Below, in pieces: positions 26,987 to 35,927 of a stretch of DNA of 64,000 nucleotides. Under the pieces are notes generated by a model, which worked only from the letters and a program-made list of their open reading frames with translations, was not told where the DNA came from and did no database searches. Location: NCBI GenBank assembly GCA_043808235.1, contig JAZDFC010000005.1, positions 25,600-89,599 of the forward strand, read 5' to 3'. Position 1 is the stretch's first letter. Each line of letters starts with the position of its first letter. This DNA is from JAZDFC01 sp043808235 (GTDB lineage Bacteria; Bacteroidota; Ignavibacteria; Ignavibacteriales; Melioribacteraceae). The position numbers were made by a program, and so were the translations under genes.

Positions 26987-28228
26987 TTAGTTACCAAAAA
27001 TGTATGAAACGTCAAGTCTGATTTCGGGATAGTTGACACTCTCGCCACCCGCTTTATAAAAGTGATAACTTTGATCAAACTTAACCGCAACTTCGGGGAC
27101 AGGGCGGAAAACTACGCCCAAGGTAGATTTATTAAATACTCCGTCATCTGAAGCGCCTGCCTCTGCGTCACCGCCGTATGTTTTACTTTCGATTGTTTCC
27201 GGATTGCTGTACCAGTCCCATTGAACATAAGGGGCAACTTCGCCAATCGATGTTTCAAACGAATATCCCGCACGTACATACCATGTTTGAATATTAAAAT
27301 CAGCGGTTTGTACTACGTCATCATCAGTCAGGGTAGTAACATCCTTTTCAGGATCTTTTAAAAATCTTTCTAATTGAGCAGCGTTTAATCCGGCATCTTG
27401 TGCAAGAGTAATTACGCTTCCGGGATCTCTTTTTGCCTTATGAGAGGAATTCCAAAATTCTGTTTGAACAAGTAAACTTCCGTAAGTAAATTCCGCATAA
27501 CCACCCATAATATTAAAATGATCTGTTGACATCCATGGGAGTACCCCGCTCTTAGGCGAACCTTTTCCAACTGCTATATCGGGAACGGCATCGCCGCCGG
27601 ATACATAACCTGATGTTCCCAAAACAAAATCACCGCCTAAAAATTTGTAGTTAAAATCATATCCTAATGGGACTGCGCCTTCAATAGCGCCGCCTTCACC
27701 GTCATCTGTTGTAAAACTGTAATTAAAATTACCGCTTCCCAAATCAAAGTTTCCGTAAACCATCAATGTGGTTGTACGTGAAATCATCAAATGATCGGTA
27801 TCAAATAATTCTGGAGGTTCAATTCCATAATATGTTGGTACAGCATCAAGAATCTCGTTATATAAACCGAATTTTCTGTAAATTTTTCCAAGTCGAATAT
27901 TCAACTGGTTATTATAGGAATACTCGCCCCAGTAATTTCTGATGTCGAGCGTACTTGCCTTTGCACCGTTGATATTGATGAACACTTTGAAATTATCATT
28001 GATTTGATGCTGCATCATTATATTCAGGGATGGATAAGCCCATTCGTATAAACTTCCTTCAGCTACTGTCCCGGAGGAGCTTTTTGTATCGAACTGCTTT
28101 TCGAGTCTGGTTGCAAAATAACCGTATATATCTAATTCATTTTGGGCCAAGCTGGTGATAGGTGTGGATATAACTGAAATGATCACCGTGAGAAAAAGCC
28201 CTAAGAATATATTTGTTTTTTTCCTCAT
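26987..28228 (-). CDS. Outer-membrane porin-like beta-barrel protein
   Basis: About 413 aa from ATG 28228, which has GGAG upstream; the ATG at 28240 lies before this site. Signal peptide (LGLFLTVIISVISTPITSLAQ), then ELDIYGYFATRLEKQFD, a start typical of porins that form a barrel (YGYF.. at the first strand), repeated aromatic-rich strands (RLGKIYRKFGLYNEILDA, YAEFTYGSLLVQTEFW, WYVRAGYSFETSIGEVAPYVQWDWY) and a last strand VSYIFGN. It differs from the coiled-coil porin at 22915. It is the first gene of a three-gene operon with the small binding protein and a chemoreceptor. Confidence 0.8.
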   Translation of the reverse strand: MRKKTNIFLGLFLTVIISVISTPITSLAQNELDIYGYFATRLEKQFDTKSSSGTVAEGSLYEWAYPSLNIMMQHQINDNFKVFININGAKASTLDIRNYWGEYSYNNQLNIRLGKIYRKFGLYNEILDAVPTYYGIEPPELFDTDHLMISRTTTLMVYGNFDLGSGNFNYSFTTDDGEGGAIEGAVPLGYDFNYKFLGGDFVLGTSGYVSGGDAVPDIAVGKGSPKSGVLPWMSTDHFNIMGGYAEFTYGSLLVQTEFWNSSHKAKRDPGSVITLAQDAGLNAAQLERFLKDPEKDVTTLTDDDVVQTADFNIQTWYVRAGYSFETSIGEVAPYVQWDWYSNPETIESKTYGGDAEAGASDDGVFNKSTLGVVFRPVPEVAVKFDQSYHFYKAGGESVNYPEIRLDVSYIFGN

Positions 28229-28333
28229 AACATACTCCATCTTGTTTATAGAAAATTTTGTTCTAATGACCTACTATACATCAAGAAAAATGGCGGTCAT
28301 TATTTTAAAAAGAGCAATTTGTTTTATGGTACA

Positions 28334-28360
28334 TCATCGGTTTATCCAATGTATGATTTC
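28334..28360 (-). promoter_or_regulatory. Weak sigma-28-like promoter of the porin / binding protein / receptor operon
   Basis: On the minus strand GAAA (28360-28357), 15 nt, ACCGATGA (28341-28334): 9 of 12 matches to TAAA-N15-GCCGATAA with exact spacing. Alone it would not convince. Its value comes from the same spacing at the two neighbouring receptor units and a similar distance (about 105 nt) to the start codon. Confidence 0.4.
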
Positions 28361-28511
28361 AATAAGTTTTATAAAAAAAGGGAAAAATGTTTTTAATAGC
28401 CTTATGTTGATGTGAATTGCACAAAATGTTGCTAAAAAAATACTTTGACTCGACTACTTTGTTTAAAGAGGAAGTAACATAATGGTTGGACTTATAATTT
28501 TTAAAAGTAAA

Positions 28512-28541
28512 AAAGGGATTCGATTTTGGTCAAATCCCTTT
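28512..28541. terminator. Terminator of the third chemoreceptor gene
   Basis: AAAGGGATT (28512-28520) pairs with AATCCCTTT (28533-28541). On the minus strand the hairpin comes 21 nt after the receptor stop codon and is followed by a T-rich run. Its stem is nearly the same as that of the terminator at 24670. Confidence 0.7.
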
Positions 28542-28561
28542 ATCATTATTGACACTATTAA

Positions 28562-30649
28562 TTAAGCTGCGTAAACTCTTCTATGACCGTTATTTTTTTC
28601 AAAATCGAATTGATCCATCTTTGTTAATTTGAATTGAGAAATTTTCTCCTGCAAATTGAGAGTCAGTTTACTTAAGTCTTCGGTCGACCTTGCTATTTGC
28701 TGAATACCCTGAGCTGATTCTTGAGTAACGGAATTAATCCCTTCGATACTCTTGCTTATTTGCTCAGCAGCGGCAGATTGTTCTTCGCTTGCCGCAGCAA
28801 CTTGGGTAATTATGTCAACCGATTCATCTGTTCCTTTAATAATTTCCAATAGCGATGCGCCTGCTTTGTTAACAAGCACTTTGCCTTTTTCAACTTCATC
28901 TTTACCTTTTTTCATCGACTCAACCGCTTCGGCAGTATCCTGTTGAATCTTTTTAATCATCGAAGCAATTTCCTTGGTGGCTTTAGTAGTTCGTTCGGCA
29001 AGTTTACGAACCTCGTCTGCGACAACTGCAAAACCGCGTCCTTGTTCACCCGCTCGAGCGGCTTCAATAGCTGCATTCAAAGCAAGGAGATTTGTCTGAT
29101 CAGCGATATCGTCAATGACTTGAATGATTTCACCTATTTGGTTGCTGCTATTACCGAGTGTTTCAACAGTAGCGGCAGATACCTGTACCACATCTGCAAT
29201 TCGCTCCATACCCCTAATGGTTTCATCAACTACTTTCCCGCCTTCCTGGGCTTTGGTGCCGGAATTTTTTGCCTTCTCCGCGGCAAGTGAAGTGTTCTTT
29301 GTATTTTCAACAATTGTTCTCGTCATTTCTTCGATAGCGCCTGCTACTTCAGAAGTTTGTGATGATTGCTCTTGAGCGCCGGCAGCCATTTCCTCCGATG
29401 AAGAAGAAATTTGATTACTTGCACTTGCAGTGGTTTGAACAGCTTCAGCTACTTCGGATAATACATACATTAATGATTCACCAAGGTGATTAATATTGTT
29501 TTTTAAGAGCTGGTAATCACCTTTAAAATCTTCTTGTACTCGCACGGTTAAATCGCCTTTGGCCATATCGGTTAATACAGACGAGCCAACCTCAACGGGT
29601 GTAATTACAGCATCGAGGGTGCTGTTAATACCCGCAACAATTTCTTTAAAACCGCCGCTATATTTATCTGCGTTTCCGCGTGTTTTTAAACGACCATCGA
29701 GCGCGGCGTGGGTAAGATTTCTAGTATCCTCTATTAATTCTTTTAATGTATTCAAAAGTTTTTGCATGCTTTTGGAAAGGATATCCTTCTCTGACCTAAC
29801 GTTAATAGAAACATTTACATCGCCCAGTGAAATTTTATCAGCAACTGCAGCTTGCTCGCGAATATTATTTACCATTACACCGAATGATTTTTGCAAATCA
29901 CCGTATTCATCTTCCGAGTCTACGCTAATATTAAAATCCGCATCGCCTTCAGCTACTCTGTTTGCAGCTTCTTTTAATTTGAAGATAGGCCTAGTTAATA
30001 ATTTTGTAAATAGGAAACTGATAACAAGCACAATACCAAAAGCGATAATCATTCCTATAATTATGCTTGTGTTTAATGCTGCTATTTCTTCTTCCACATC
30101 ATCAACATAAATACCGCTGCCAACTACCCAATCCCACTGTTTAATTAAGGCAACATAAGAAATTTTTGGTTGGGGTTGAGTAAATCCGGGTTTATCCCAA
30201 CTATAATTAACAAAACCAGCACCGTTGGATTTACACACATTAACAAATTCCCTGAATAAGTAAATTCCATTGGGATCTTTGTTATCCGAAACATCATGTC
30301 CTTCGAGTTCCGGTTTTAGAGGATGCATAACCATTGTTGGGTGAGTGTCGTTTATCCAAATATAATTTTGACCATCGTATCGCATTGGACGAAGTGCATC
30401 TTTGGCCTTGGCCTGAGCTTCATCCCGTGAAAGCAATCCATTCAATTCCATACCGACATATTGCTGGACTTCGGAAAATGCGATTTCGACGATTTGTTTT
30501 GTAGCGGTTTGTTTTTCCGTATATAATTTATCTTCCACTTTGGGAAGAACATATATGAATAGGAATAATACAATAGGAATCATTGCGAGGATAAAAGCAC
30601 TGATTATTTTGCTCGCAATTTTCCAATCTTTATATTTTTTTACTTTCAT
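28562..30649 (-). CDS. Methyl-accepting chemotaxis protein with single Cache_2 sensor
   Basis: About 695 aa from ATG 30649 (MKVKKYKDWKIASK); the longer frame from 30742 adds a non-membrane segment with no ribosome site. TM1 (SAFILAMIPIVLFLFIYVLP), Cache_2 domain (MRYDGQNYIWINDTHPTMVMHP, KPGFTQPQPKISYVALIKQWDWVVGSGIYVDD), TM2 (SIIIGMIIAFGIVLVISFLF), HAMP (LLTRPIFKLKEAANRVAEGD), a second HAMP-like region, and the signalling domain with IADQTNLLALNAAIEAARAG. The WIND...HP/KPG motifs are those of Cache_2 receptors for small carboxylates. It is alone in its transcription unit, between a sigma-28-like promoter and a terminator. Confidence 0.92.
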   Translation of the reverse strand: MKVKKYKDWKIASKIISAFILAMIPIVLFLFIYVLPKVEDKLYTEKQTATKQIVEIAFSEVQQYVGMELNGLLSRDEAQAKAKDALRPMRYDGQNYIWINDTHPTMVMHPLKPELEGHDVSDNKDPNGIYLFREFVNVCKSNGAGFVNYSWDKPGFTQPQPKISYVALIKQWDWVVGSGIYVDDVEEEIAALNTSIIIGMIIAFGIVLVISFLFTKLLTRPIFKLKEAANRVAEGDADFNISVDSEDEYGDLQKSFGVMVNNIREQAAVADKISLGDVNVSINVRSEKDILSKSMQKLLNTLKELIEDTRNLTHAALDGRLKTRGNADKYSGGFKEIVAGINSTLDAVITPVEVGSSVLTDMAKGDLTVRVQEDFKGDYQLLKNNINHLGESLMYVLSEVAEAVQTTASASNQISSSSEEMAAGAQEQSSQTSEVAGAIEEMTRTIVENTKNTSLAAEKAKNSGTKAQEGGKVVDETIRGMERIADVVQVSAATVETLGNSSNQIGEIIQVIDDIADQTNLLALNAAIEAARAGEQGRGFAVVADEVRKLAERTTKATKEIASMIKKIQQDTAEAVESMKKGKDEVEKGKVLVNKAGASLLEIIKGTDESVDIITQVAAASEEQSAAAEQISKSIEGINSVTQESAQGIQQIARSTEDLSKLTLNLQEKISQFKLTKMDQFDFEKNNGHRRVYAA

Positions 30650-30760
30650 TTTGGGTTCCTTTGTGTTCGTTAAATAACTCTGCATCGACCGCAATTGAGT
30701 CCGTGTAGTCCTAATTTTATATATCCCTATTTGACAGAACAAATTCTTATTCTTGTCCCA

Positions 30761-30787
30761 TTATCGCTGCAACGTTGATTTAGTTTA
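30761..30787 (-). promoter_or_regulatory. Sigma-28 (FliA)-like promoter of the lone chemoreceptor gene
   Basis: On the minus strand TAAA (30787-30784), 15 nt, AGCGATAA (30768-30761): 10 of 12 matches to the FliA consensus and exact spacing. The leader to ATG 30649 is about 105 nt. Confidence 0.55.
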
Positions 30788-30898
30788 GCGGGGAAAAAAT
30801 AATTTCGATTATGTTGCCGCATCACGAAAAAATTTGCTAAAAAGGAATATTTTTACAATAAATAGTTATAGACTTCCGTTTAATATTTTTGAGTTTGG

Positions 30899-33800
30899 AT
30901 GCTGTTCAATTATTGTCTGACCATAAAATTTTATTCTGCTTCTGTTAACTGGAAATGCGGAGTGTATTTCTCACTAAAGAATTTATTAATACTTGAGTTT
31001 TTGATATTAGTTCTCTTATCACCTGTATATTCACAAACTAATCAACTTCGTTTCAGGCATATTTCAATTGAACAGGGGCTATCGCAATCTACAGTATTTA
31101 GTATTGCACAGGACAAGCAAGGGTCTATGTGGTTTGCAACTGTAGACGGATTGAACAGATATGATGGATATAGTTTCAAAATTTTCAGAAATGATCCGTT
31201 TGATAATAACTCTATCTCCGACAACGGAATTAAAAAGCTTTATTCAGATAATGAAGGATGTTTGTGGATTGTAACCTTTAAGGGAACACTTGATAGGTTT
31301 GATGCAGAGCGTGAGAAATTTATCCACTACAAAATCACATTAAATAATTCCTCCGATCCAAATGAATTAAAAGTAAGATCGTTAAGTGAGGATTCAAATG
31401 GCAAACTTTGGATTGTGACGAGTAAATGCTGTTTCTTTTTTTATAATCGCAAAAATGACAAGTTTATTTACCATTCCATACCGCCTGAGAACGAAAAGAA
31501 ATTAGAAGGAATTCATCCCCAAGTACTATATGCTTCTAAAGAAAATATTCTTTGGATTGGCTCATCGGAAGGACTGATTAAGTATGATTATAATTCCGAT
31601 ATTGTTCAGAAATATCAGCATAAAGAAAGTGATAGTCATTCAATCGGTGGCAATAATATTTTTGACATTACTGAGGATTCGAACCAAAGAATTTGGGTAG
31701 CTTCAGCAGATGGCGGTGTAAGTGTGCTCAATAAAATCACCAGTGAAATTGAAACATATCATCATCAAGGAGAATACCAAAACAATCTTAGCAGCGAAAG
31801 AATATTAAGTATCGTTGCCGACAGCCGCTCAAATATTTGGATGGGTACGATTGACGGTGGTTTGGACCGATTCGATTTGCGTAATAAATCTTTCCAAAAT
31901 ATCCGGCACGATAAGTTTAACCCATGGTCGTTAAGCAACGGCGCGGTTTTATCGATATTCGAAGATAAAAATGGTGGGCTTTGGATAGGCACATCAAGCG
32001 AAGGTGTAAATTATCTCGACTTTCGCAGTCAGAATTTTTTACAACTGAGCCTCGATGAAAATTCTTCCAGCAACATTAGTCCATATCCAATTCTATCGAT
32101 ATGTGAAGATCATATAGGAACAATTTGGGTGGGCAGCGATGGAGGGGGACTTTGTAGAATTCCGTCAGATGGAAAATCTACAAAATACTATTTGCAAAAT
32201 CCGGAAAGCTTTGGCAGTAATTCCGTCACTGCTGTTTTTGAGGACAGAGATGGTACAATTTGGGTTGGCACCGATCCCGGGATTAATACTGGCAGTGTGT
32301 TAATTTTTAAGAATAACTCCGATTCATTTCAGCTATTCGATAAAATAAAATTAAACAGCGGAGGAATCACAACTTTCTACGAAGATTCCGAAGGTGAGAT
32401 ATGGATCGGCTCTTCAACTGATGGAGTCTATCGTTACAATCCATATGATGGAAAAGTCATTCATTATAATTCGAATGCAAATGATCCAAATAGTATAAGC
32501 GGTAATTCGATTTACTCAATTATTGAATTTGGAAAGGGAATTATCTGGATCGGTACGCATAAGAGCGGAGTTAATTCATATAATAAAATTGCCGGAAAAT
32601 TTACCCGTTTTCTTTTTGATCTTGCAAATAAGAAAAGTATTAACAACAATTCTGTGTTCTGTCTCTTTACAGATGATTCTGAAAATTTGTGGCTGGGAAC
32701 ATGGGGCGGCGGACTTAATAAATACATTGCCGGAGAGAATTCCTTTCAGCATTTTACAATTGATAATGGGCTGCCGAGTAATGTTATCTCCGGGATTCTT
32801 CCGGATGATTCGGGAAACCTTTGGCTAAGCACCAATAATGGTCTTTGCAAGTTTAATCTGCGAACATATCATTGCAAGAATTATGACTATACCGACGGTT
32901 TACAGGGAAACGAATTTAACCAGGGTGCAAGTAATGCCGGGCATGATGGGCGATTGTTTTTCGGAGGTCCGAAAGGCGTCACAATGTTTTATCCAGATAA
33001 AATAGAAGAGAATCCACACGTCCCTCAAATTGCCATTACAAAGTTCAGCGTATTCAATAAACCTCTGCCATTAGATAAACCGATAAATTTTACTGATGAA
33101 ATTATTCTCACATACAATCAAAATTTCTTTTCACTCGAATTTGCTGCGCTCGATTATTCAGCGCCGGGAAAAAATATGTATATGTACAAGCTCGATGGAG
33201 TAGATGAAGATTGGGTTGATGCAGGCTCAAACCGGACAGCAAGTTACACAGACATATCCCCGGGCAAATATCTCTTCCGTGTTAAAGGTTCAAACAATGA
33301 CGGGGTTTGGAATAATAAAGAAGTGACTCTTGCAATTATTATTACTCCTCCGTTCTGGCAGACGTGGTGGTTTAAAACATTGATGAGTATTTTATTTGTA
33401 GTGATTCTTTATTCCGGTCATCGTTATAGATTGAATAAACTTTTGGAAGTTGAGAGAACAAGAATAAGGATTGCCCGTGATCTTCACGATGAAGTTAGCG
33501 CTACACTTACCGGTATTTCATATTTTATGAATGCAGTATCAACCGAAGTTGGCGAACACAAAACGCCAAAACTCAACAAACTACTTAATCTTATTCAAGA
33601 ACGGACATCGGAAGTCCAGGAATCCATGAGCGATATCATCTGGTCAATCAATCCGCAAAACGATTCGTGGGAAATCATTCTTCCGAAATTTAATCGATAC
33701 GCATCCGAGCTTTTTGAAAGCAAGGGGATAAAATATAATATATCAATACCCGAAAATTTTGCTAATAAAAAATTAACAATGGAACGCAGAAGAAATTTTT

Positions 33801-34057
33801 GGCTGATGATAAAAGAGATGGTAACAAATATTACCAAACACTCCGAATGTTCCTTTGCTAATATCAAAATTGAACTTGATACGAAATATGTAAATTTGGT
33901 TATTGAAGATAACGGGAAAGGTTTCGATCCGGCACAACAGACCGAAGGAAATGGGGTAAAGAATATTTTTGTGCGTGCGAAATCATTAAATGGAGAAATA
34001 AAACTCAACTCCGAATCCGGTAAAGGAACAAAATGGGAATTGAAAATCCCGGTTTGA
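30899..34057 (+). CDS. Propeller-sensor histidine kinase (Reg_prop / Y_Y_Y / HisKA_3), copy 1
   Basis: A 1052-aa membrane sensor kinase. After a signal sequence (LLILEFLILVLLSPVYSQ) come about 13-14 Reg_prop blades (e.g. GSMWFATVDGLNRYDG, RIWVASADGGVSVLN, LWLGTWGGGLNKY), enough for two seven-bladed propellers, then a Y_Y_Y domain, one TM helix near residue 825, a HisKA_3 dimerisation domain with phospho-His863 (RIARDLHDEVSATLTGI) and an HATPase domain (EMVTNITKHSE, EDNGKGFDP, GKGTKWEL). It resembles the sensors of Bacteroides hybrid systems but keeps its regulators as separate genes downstream. A -7 box TATTTTTG at 30884-30891 lies so close to ATG 30899 that the GTG at 30962 (GGAAATGCGGA upstream) may be the real start. 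Confidence 0.92.
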   Translation: MLFNYCLTIKFYSASVNWKCGVYFSLKNLLILEFLILVLLSPVYSQTNQLRFRHISIEQGLSQSTVFSIAQDKQGSMWFATVDGLNRYDGYSFKIFRNDPFDNNSISDNGIKKLYSDNEGCLWIVTFKGTLDRFDAEREKFIHYKITLNNSSDPNELKVRSLSEDSNGKLWIVTSKCCFFFYNRKNDKFIYHSIPPENEKKLEGIHPQVLYASKENILWIGSSEGLIKYDYNSDIVQKYQHKESDSHSIGGNNIFDITEDSNQRIWVASADGGVSVLNKITSEIETYHHQGEYQNNLSSERILSIVADSRSNIWMGTIDGGLDRFDLRNKSFQNIRHDKFNPWSLSNGAVLSIFEDKNGGLWIGTSSEGVNYLDFRSQNFLQLSLDENSSSNISPYPILSICEDHIGTIWVGSDGGGLCRIPSDGKSTKYYLQNPESFGSNSVTAVFEDRDGTIWVGTDPGINTGSVLIFKNNSDSFQLFDKIKLNSGGITTFYEDSEGEIWIGSSTDGVYRYNPYDGKVIHYNSNANDPNSISGNSIYSIIEFGKGIIWIGTHKSGVNSYNKIAGKFTRFLFDLANKKSINNNSVFCLFTDDSENLWLGTWGGGLNKYIAGENSFQHFTIDNGLPSNVISGILPDDSGNLWLSTNNGLCKFNLRTYHCKNYDYTDGLQGNEFNQGASNAGHDGRLFFGGPKGVTMFYPDKIEENPHVPQIAITKFSVFNKPLPLDKPINFTDEIILTYNQNFFSLEFAALDYSAPGKNMYMYKLDGVDEDWVDAGSNRTASYTDISPGKYLFRVKGSNNDGVWNNKEVTLAIIITPPFWQTWWFKTLMSILFVVILYSGHRYRLNKLLEVERTRIRIARDLHDEVSATLTGISYFMNAVSTEVGEHKTPKLNKLLNLIQERTSEVQESMSDIIWSINPQNDSWEIILPKFNRYASELFESKGIKYNISIPENFANKKLTMERRRNFWLMIKEMVTNITKHSECSFANIKIELDTKYVNLVIEDNGKGFDPAQQTEGNGVKNIFVRAKSLNGEIKLNSESGKGTKWELKIPV

Positions 34058-34108
34058 TTTTTCTTAGATTACTAATTGTAAAAATGTAATAGGTCGTTTG
34101 ATAGAAAT

Positions 34109-34789
34109 ATGATAACAAATGAAATAAAGTCGAAAAACAGAATCAACATACTGATTATTGAGGACAACCGTTCCATCCGCGAAGGATGGGAACTTGTGTT
34201 TGAAAATGTAGATGATTTTTCAGTTGTCGGATCATTTGTAAGCTGCGAAGATGCATTTAAATCACCGGCAATTCAGCTTGCGGATATTGTTTTAATGGAT
34301 ATCGGTCTTCCGGGGATGTGCGGAATTGATGGAGTGAAATACTTGAAAAAAACAGCGCCAAATATTTTAGTTGTTATGTGTACAGTCTTTGAAGATGACG
34401 ATAAAATTTATGATGCCATTTGTTCAGGCGCGGTTGGATATCTATTAAAGAAAACCACCCCCGATGAAATGATAAAAGCGATTCGTGATGCCTTTAACGG
34501 AGGTTCGCCATTGACGCCATCTGTGGCGCGCAAAGTAATTTCTTCATTTCAAAAACCACAAACCGATTCATCCATAAATGATTGCACATCTCTATCCGGG
34601 CGGGAATCGCAGATATTAAATTTGATGTCGAACGGTAAATCATATAATACAATTGCCGAAACACTGTTTCTCTCAGTTGACGGAGTGCGTTATCATATCA
34701 GAAACATTTATGAAAAGCTGCAAGTCCACAGCCGCTCCGAAGCAATTGCCGAAGGATTAAAAAAGAAAATCATCCAACCACCCAGGTAA
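34109..34789 (+). CDS. NarL/FixJ-type response regulator, copy 1
   Basis: A 226-aa regulator. Receiver domain 12-135 with acidic pair E18-D19, phospho-acceptor D64 (IVLMDIGLPGM) and the conserved Lys in GYLLKKTTPDE. LuxR-type HTH 160-226 (LSGRESQILNLMSNGKSYNT, IAETLFLSVDGVRYHIRNIY, EKLQVHSRSEAIAEG) is complete. It lies 51 nt after the kinase gene and is its probable partner. The closest relative in the window is the regulator at 50485. Confidence 0.93.
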   Translation: MITNEIKSKNRINILIIEDNRSIREGWELVFENVDDFSVVGSFVSCEDAFKSPAIQLADIVLMDIGLPGMCGIDGVKYLKKTAPNILVVMCTVFEDDDKIYDAICSGAVGYLLKKTTPDEMIKAIRDAFNGGSPLTPSVARKVISSFQKPQTDSSINDCTSLSGRESQILNLMSNGKSYNTIAETLFLSVDGVRYHIRNIYEKLQVHSRSEAIAEGLKKKIIQPPR

Positions 34790-35263
34790 AATAACAAATC
34801 CCAAAAGACAAATCCCAAATTACAGTTAAGTAAAAAATTACAACTCCCAATTAAATAACTGACTACTATTTGAAGCATTATTCATTGGAAATTGAGATTG
34901 TTGCTCGGCTGTCACAGCTTGTCCCGTTAAACGGGAGACCATTCCCCCGATAAAACCGGGGCAGGCAGTGACAGAAAACCACAGGGATTCAAATGATAAT
35001 CAATTCCAGTCATGGTGTGGACCATGACTGCCATGCAAAAAAAGCAAACACCAAATTTCAAATCCCAAATTCCAGCGAAGTATAAAATCGAGTTGGTTAA
35101 CATGAAGGTTCTTTCCTTCTATTGTTCATTGCTATTTGTTTGTTATTTGTGGCTTATTATTTGGAATTTGTCTTTTAAAAGAACCGCATATTAATGTAGT
35201 GTGCCTGCCACATGTGTTTTTTACTTTGCATTCGTAAAATTCACTCAAGAGAGAAAAAGGTAA
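34790..35263. repeat. 474-bp gap with a three-hairpin element and other palindromes
   Basis: No gene seen. CTGTCAC (34909-34915) pairs with GTGACAG (34968-34974) and encloses two hairpins, TCCCGTT-A-AACGGGA (34922-34936) and a CCCCG/CGGGG stem (34945-34961), a cloverleaf-like layout. A third dyad, CAGTCATGGT with ACCATGACTG, lies at 35007-35030. The segment is bracketed by an imperfect inverted repeat: AAAAGACAAATCCCAAATTA (about 34803) and its near-complement at about 35159-35178, 17 of 20 bases. It separates the two regulator genes of module copy 1. Confidence 0.65.
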
Positions 35264-35896
35264 TTGCCTCAGATAATTAAGAAGATAAACGTTATTCTCA
35301 TAGAAGATAACCGGTTATTACGCGACGGTTGGAAAATGATTTTGGAATCGGAACCCGGATTTGAAGTGATCGGTTCGTTTGGAAATTGCGAAGATGCTTT
35401 TGCTTCCGGGAATATTGGCACCGCAGATATATTGGTGATGGATATAAATCTTCCGACGATGTCTGGAATTGAAGGTGTAAAAATTCTGTGCAATAAATTT
35501 CCGGAACTGCCAGTTGTGATGTGCTCATACTTTGAGGATGATGAAAATATTTTCAACTCAATTTTAGCCGGCGCAGTTGGATTTATTGCAAAAAAAACTC
35601 CGCCGACTGAATTATCTAAAACGCTAAAAATATTTGTTGATGGCGGAGCTACAATATCTCCTGCCATAGCGAAAAAAATAATTGAGCGTCGGCAGCAGCG
35701 CAATCAGAGCGATGAAAAAAGGAAAAACGAAATATTGGAGGAAGATTTTGATCTGCTCAACCTCATTTCTTTGGGAAAATCATTTCAAACAATTGCGGGC
35801 GCGCTTTCGATATCTATTAGCGAAGTACAGTTAAGAATTCGGAACATCTATCATCTGCTGCATCGAAAAGTGGTTAACAATAATCATGAAAAATAA
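35264..35896 (+). CDS. Second response regulator with decayed HTH, copy 1
   Basis: A 210-aa protein starting at a TTG (35264) after AAAAAGG. The receiver is intact: E14-D15, D60 (ILVMDINLPTM) and Lys in GFIAKKTPP. The C-terminal part still shows the outline of a LuxR HTH (LLNLISLGKSFQTIAGALSI, SISEVQLRIRNIYHLL), but the usual recognition-helix His and the VHSRxEA tail are lost. DNA binding may be weakened or altered. An equivalent decayed regulator occurs at the same place in module copy 2 (51392). Confidence 0.85.
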   Translation: MPQIIKKINVILIEDNRLLRDGWKMILESEPGFEVIGSFGNCEDAFASGNIGTADILVMDINLPTMSGIEGVKILCNKFPELPVVMCSYFEDDENIFNSILAGAVGFIAKKTPPTELSKTLKIFVDGGATISPAIAKKIIERRQQRNQSDEKRKNEILEEDFDLLNLISLGKSFQTIAGALSISISEVQLRIRNIYHLLHRKVVNNNHEK

Positions 35897-35927
35897 ATCA
35901 TAGTGAAAAAATATTATGGTGATTAAA

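Noticed and set aside
26971..27090. Longer N-terminus for the PstS-like protein
   Set aside because: It would overlap the upstream porin gene, lacks a ribosome site and hides the signal peptide that starts at the ATG at 26970.
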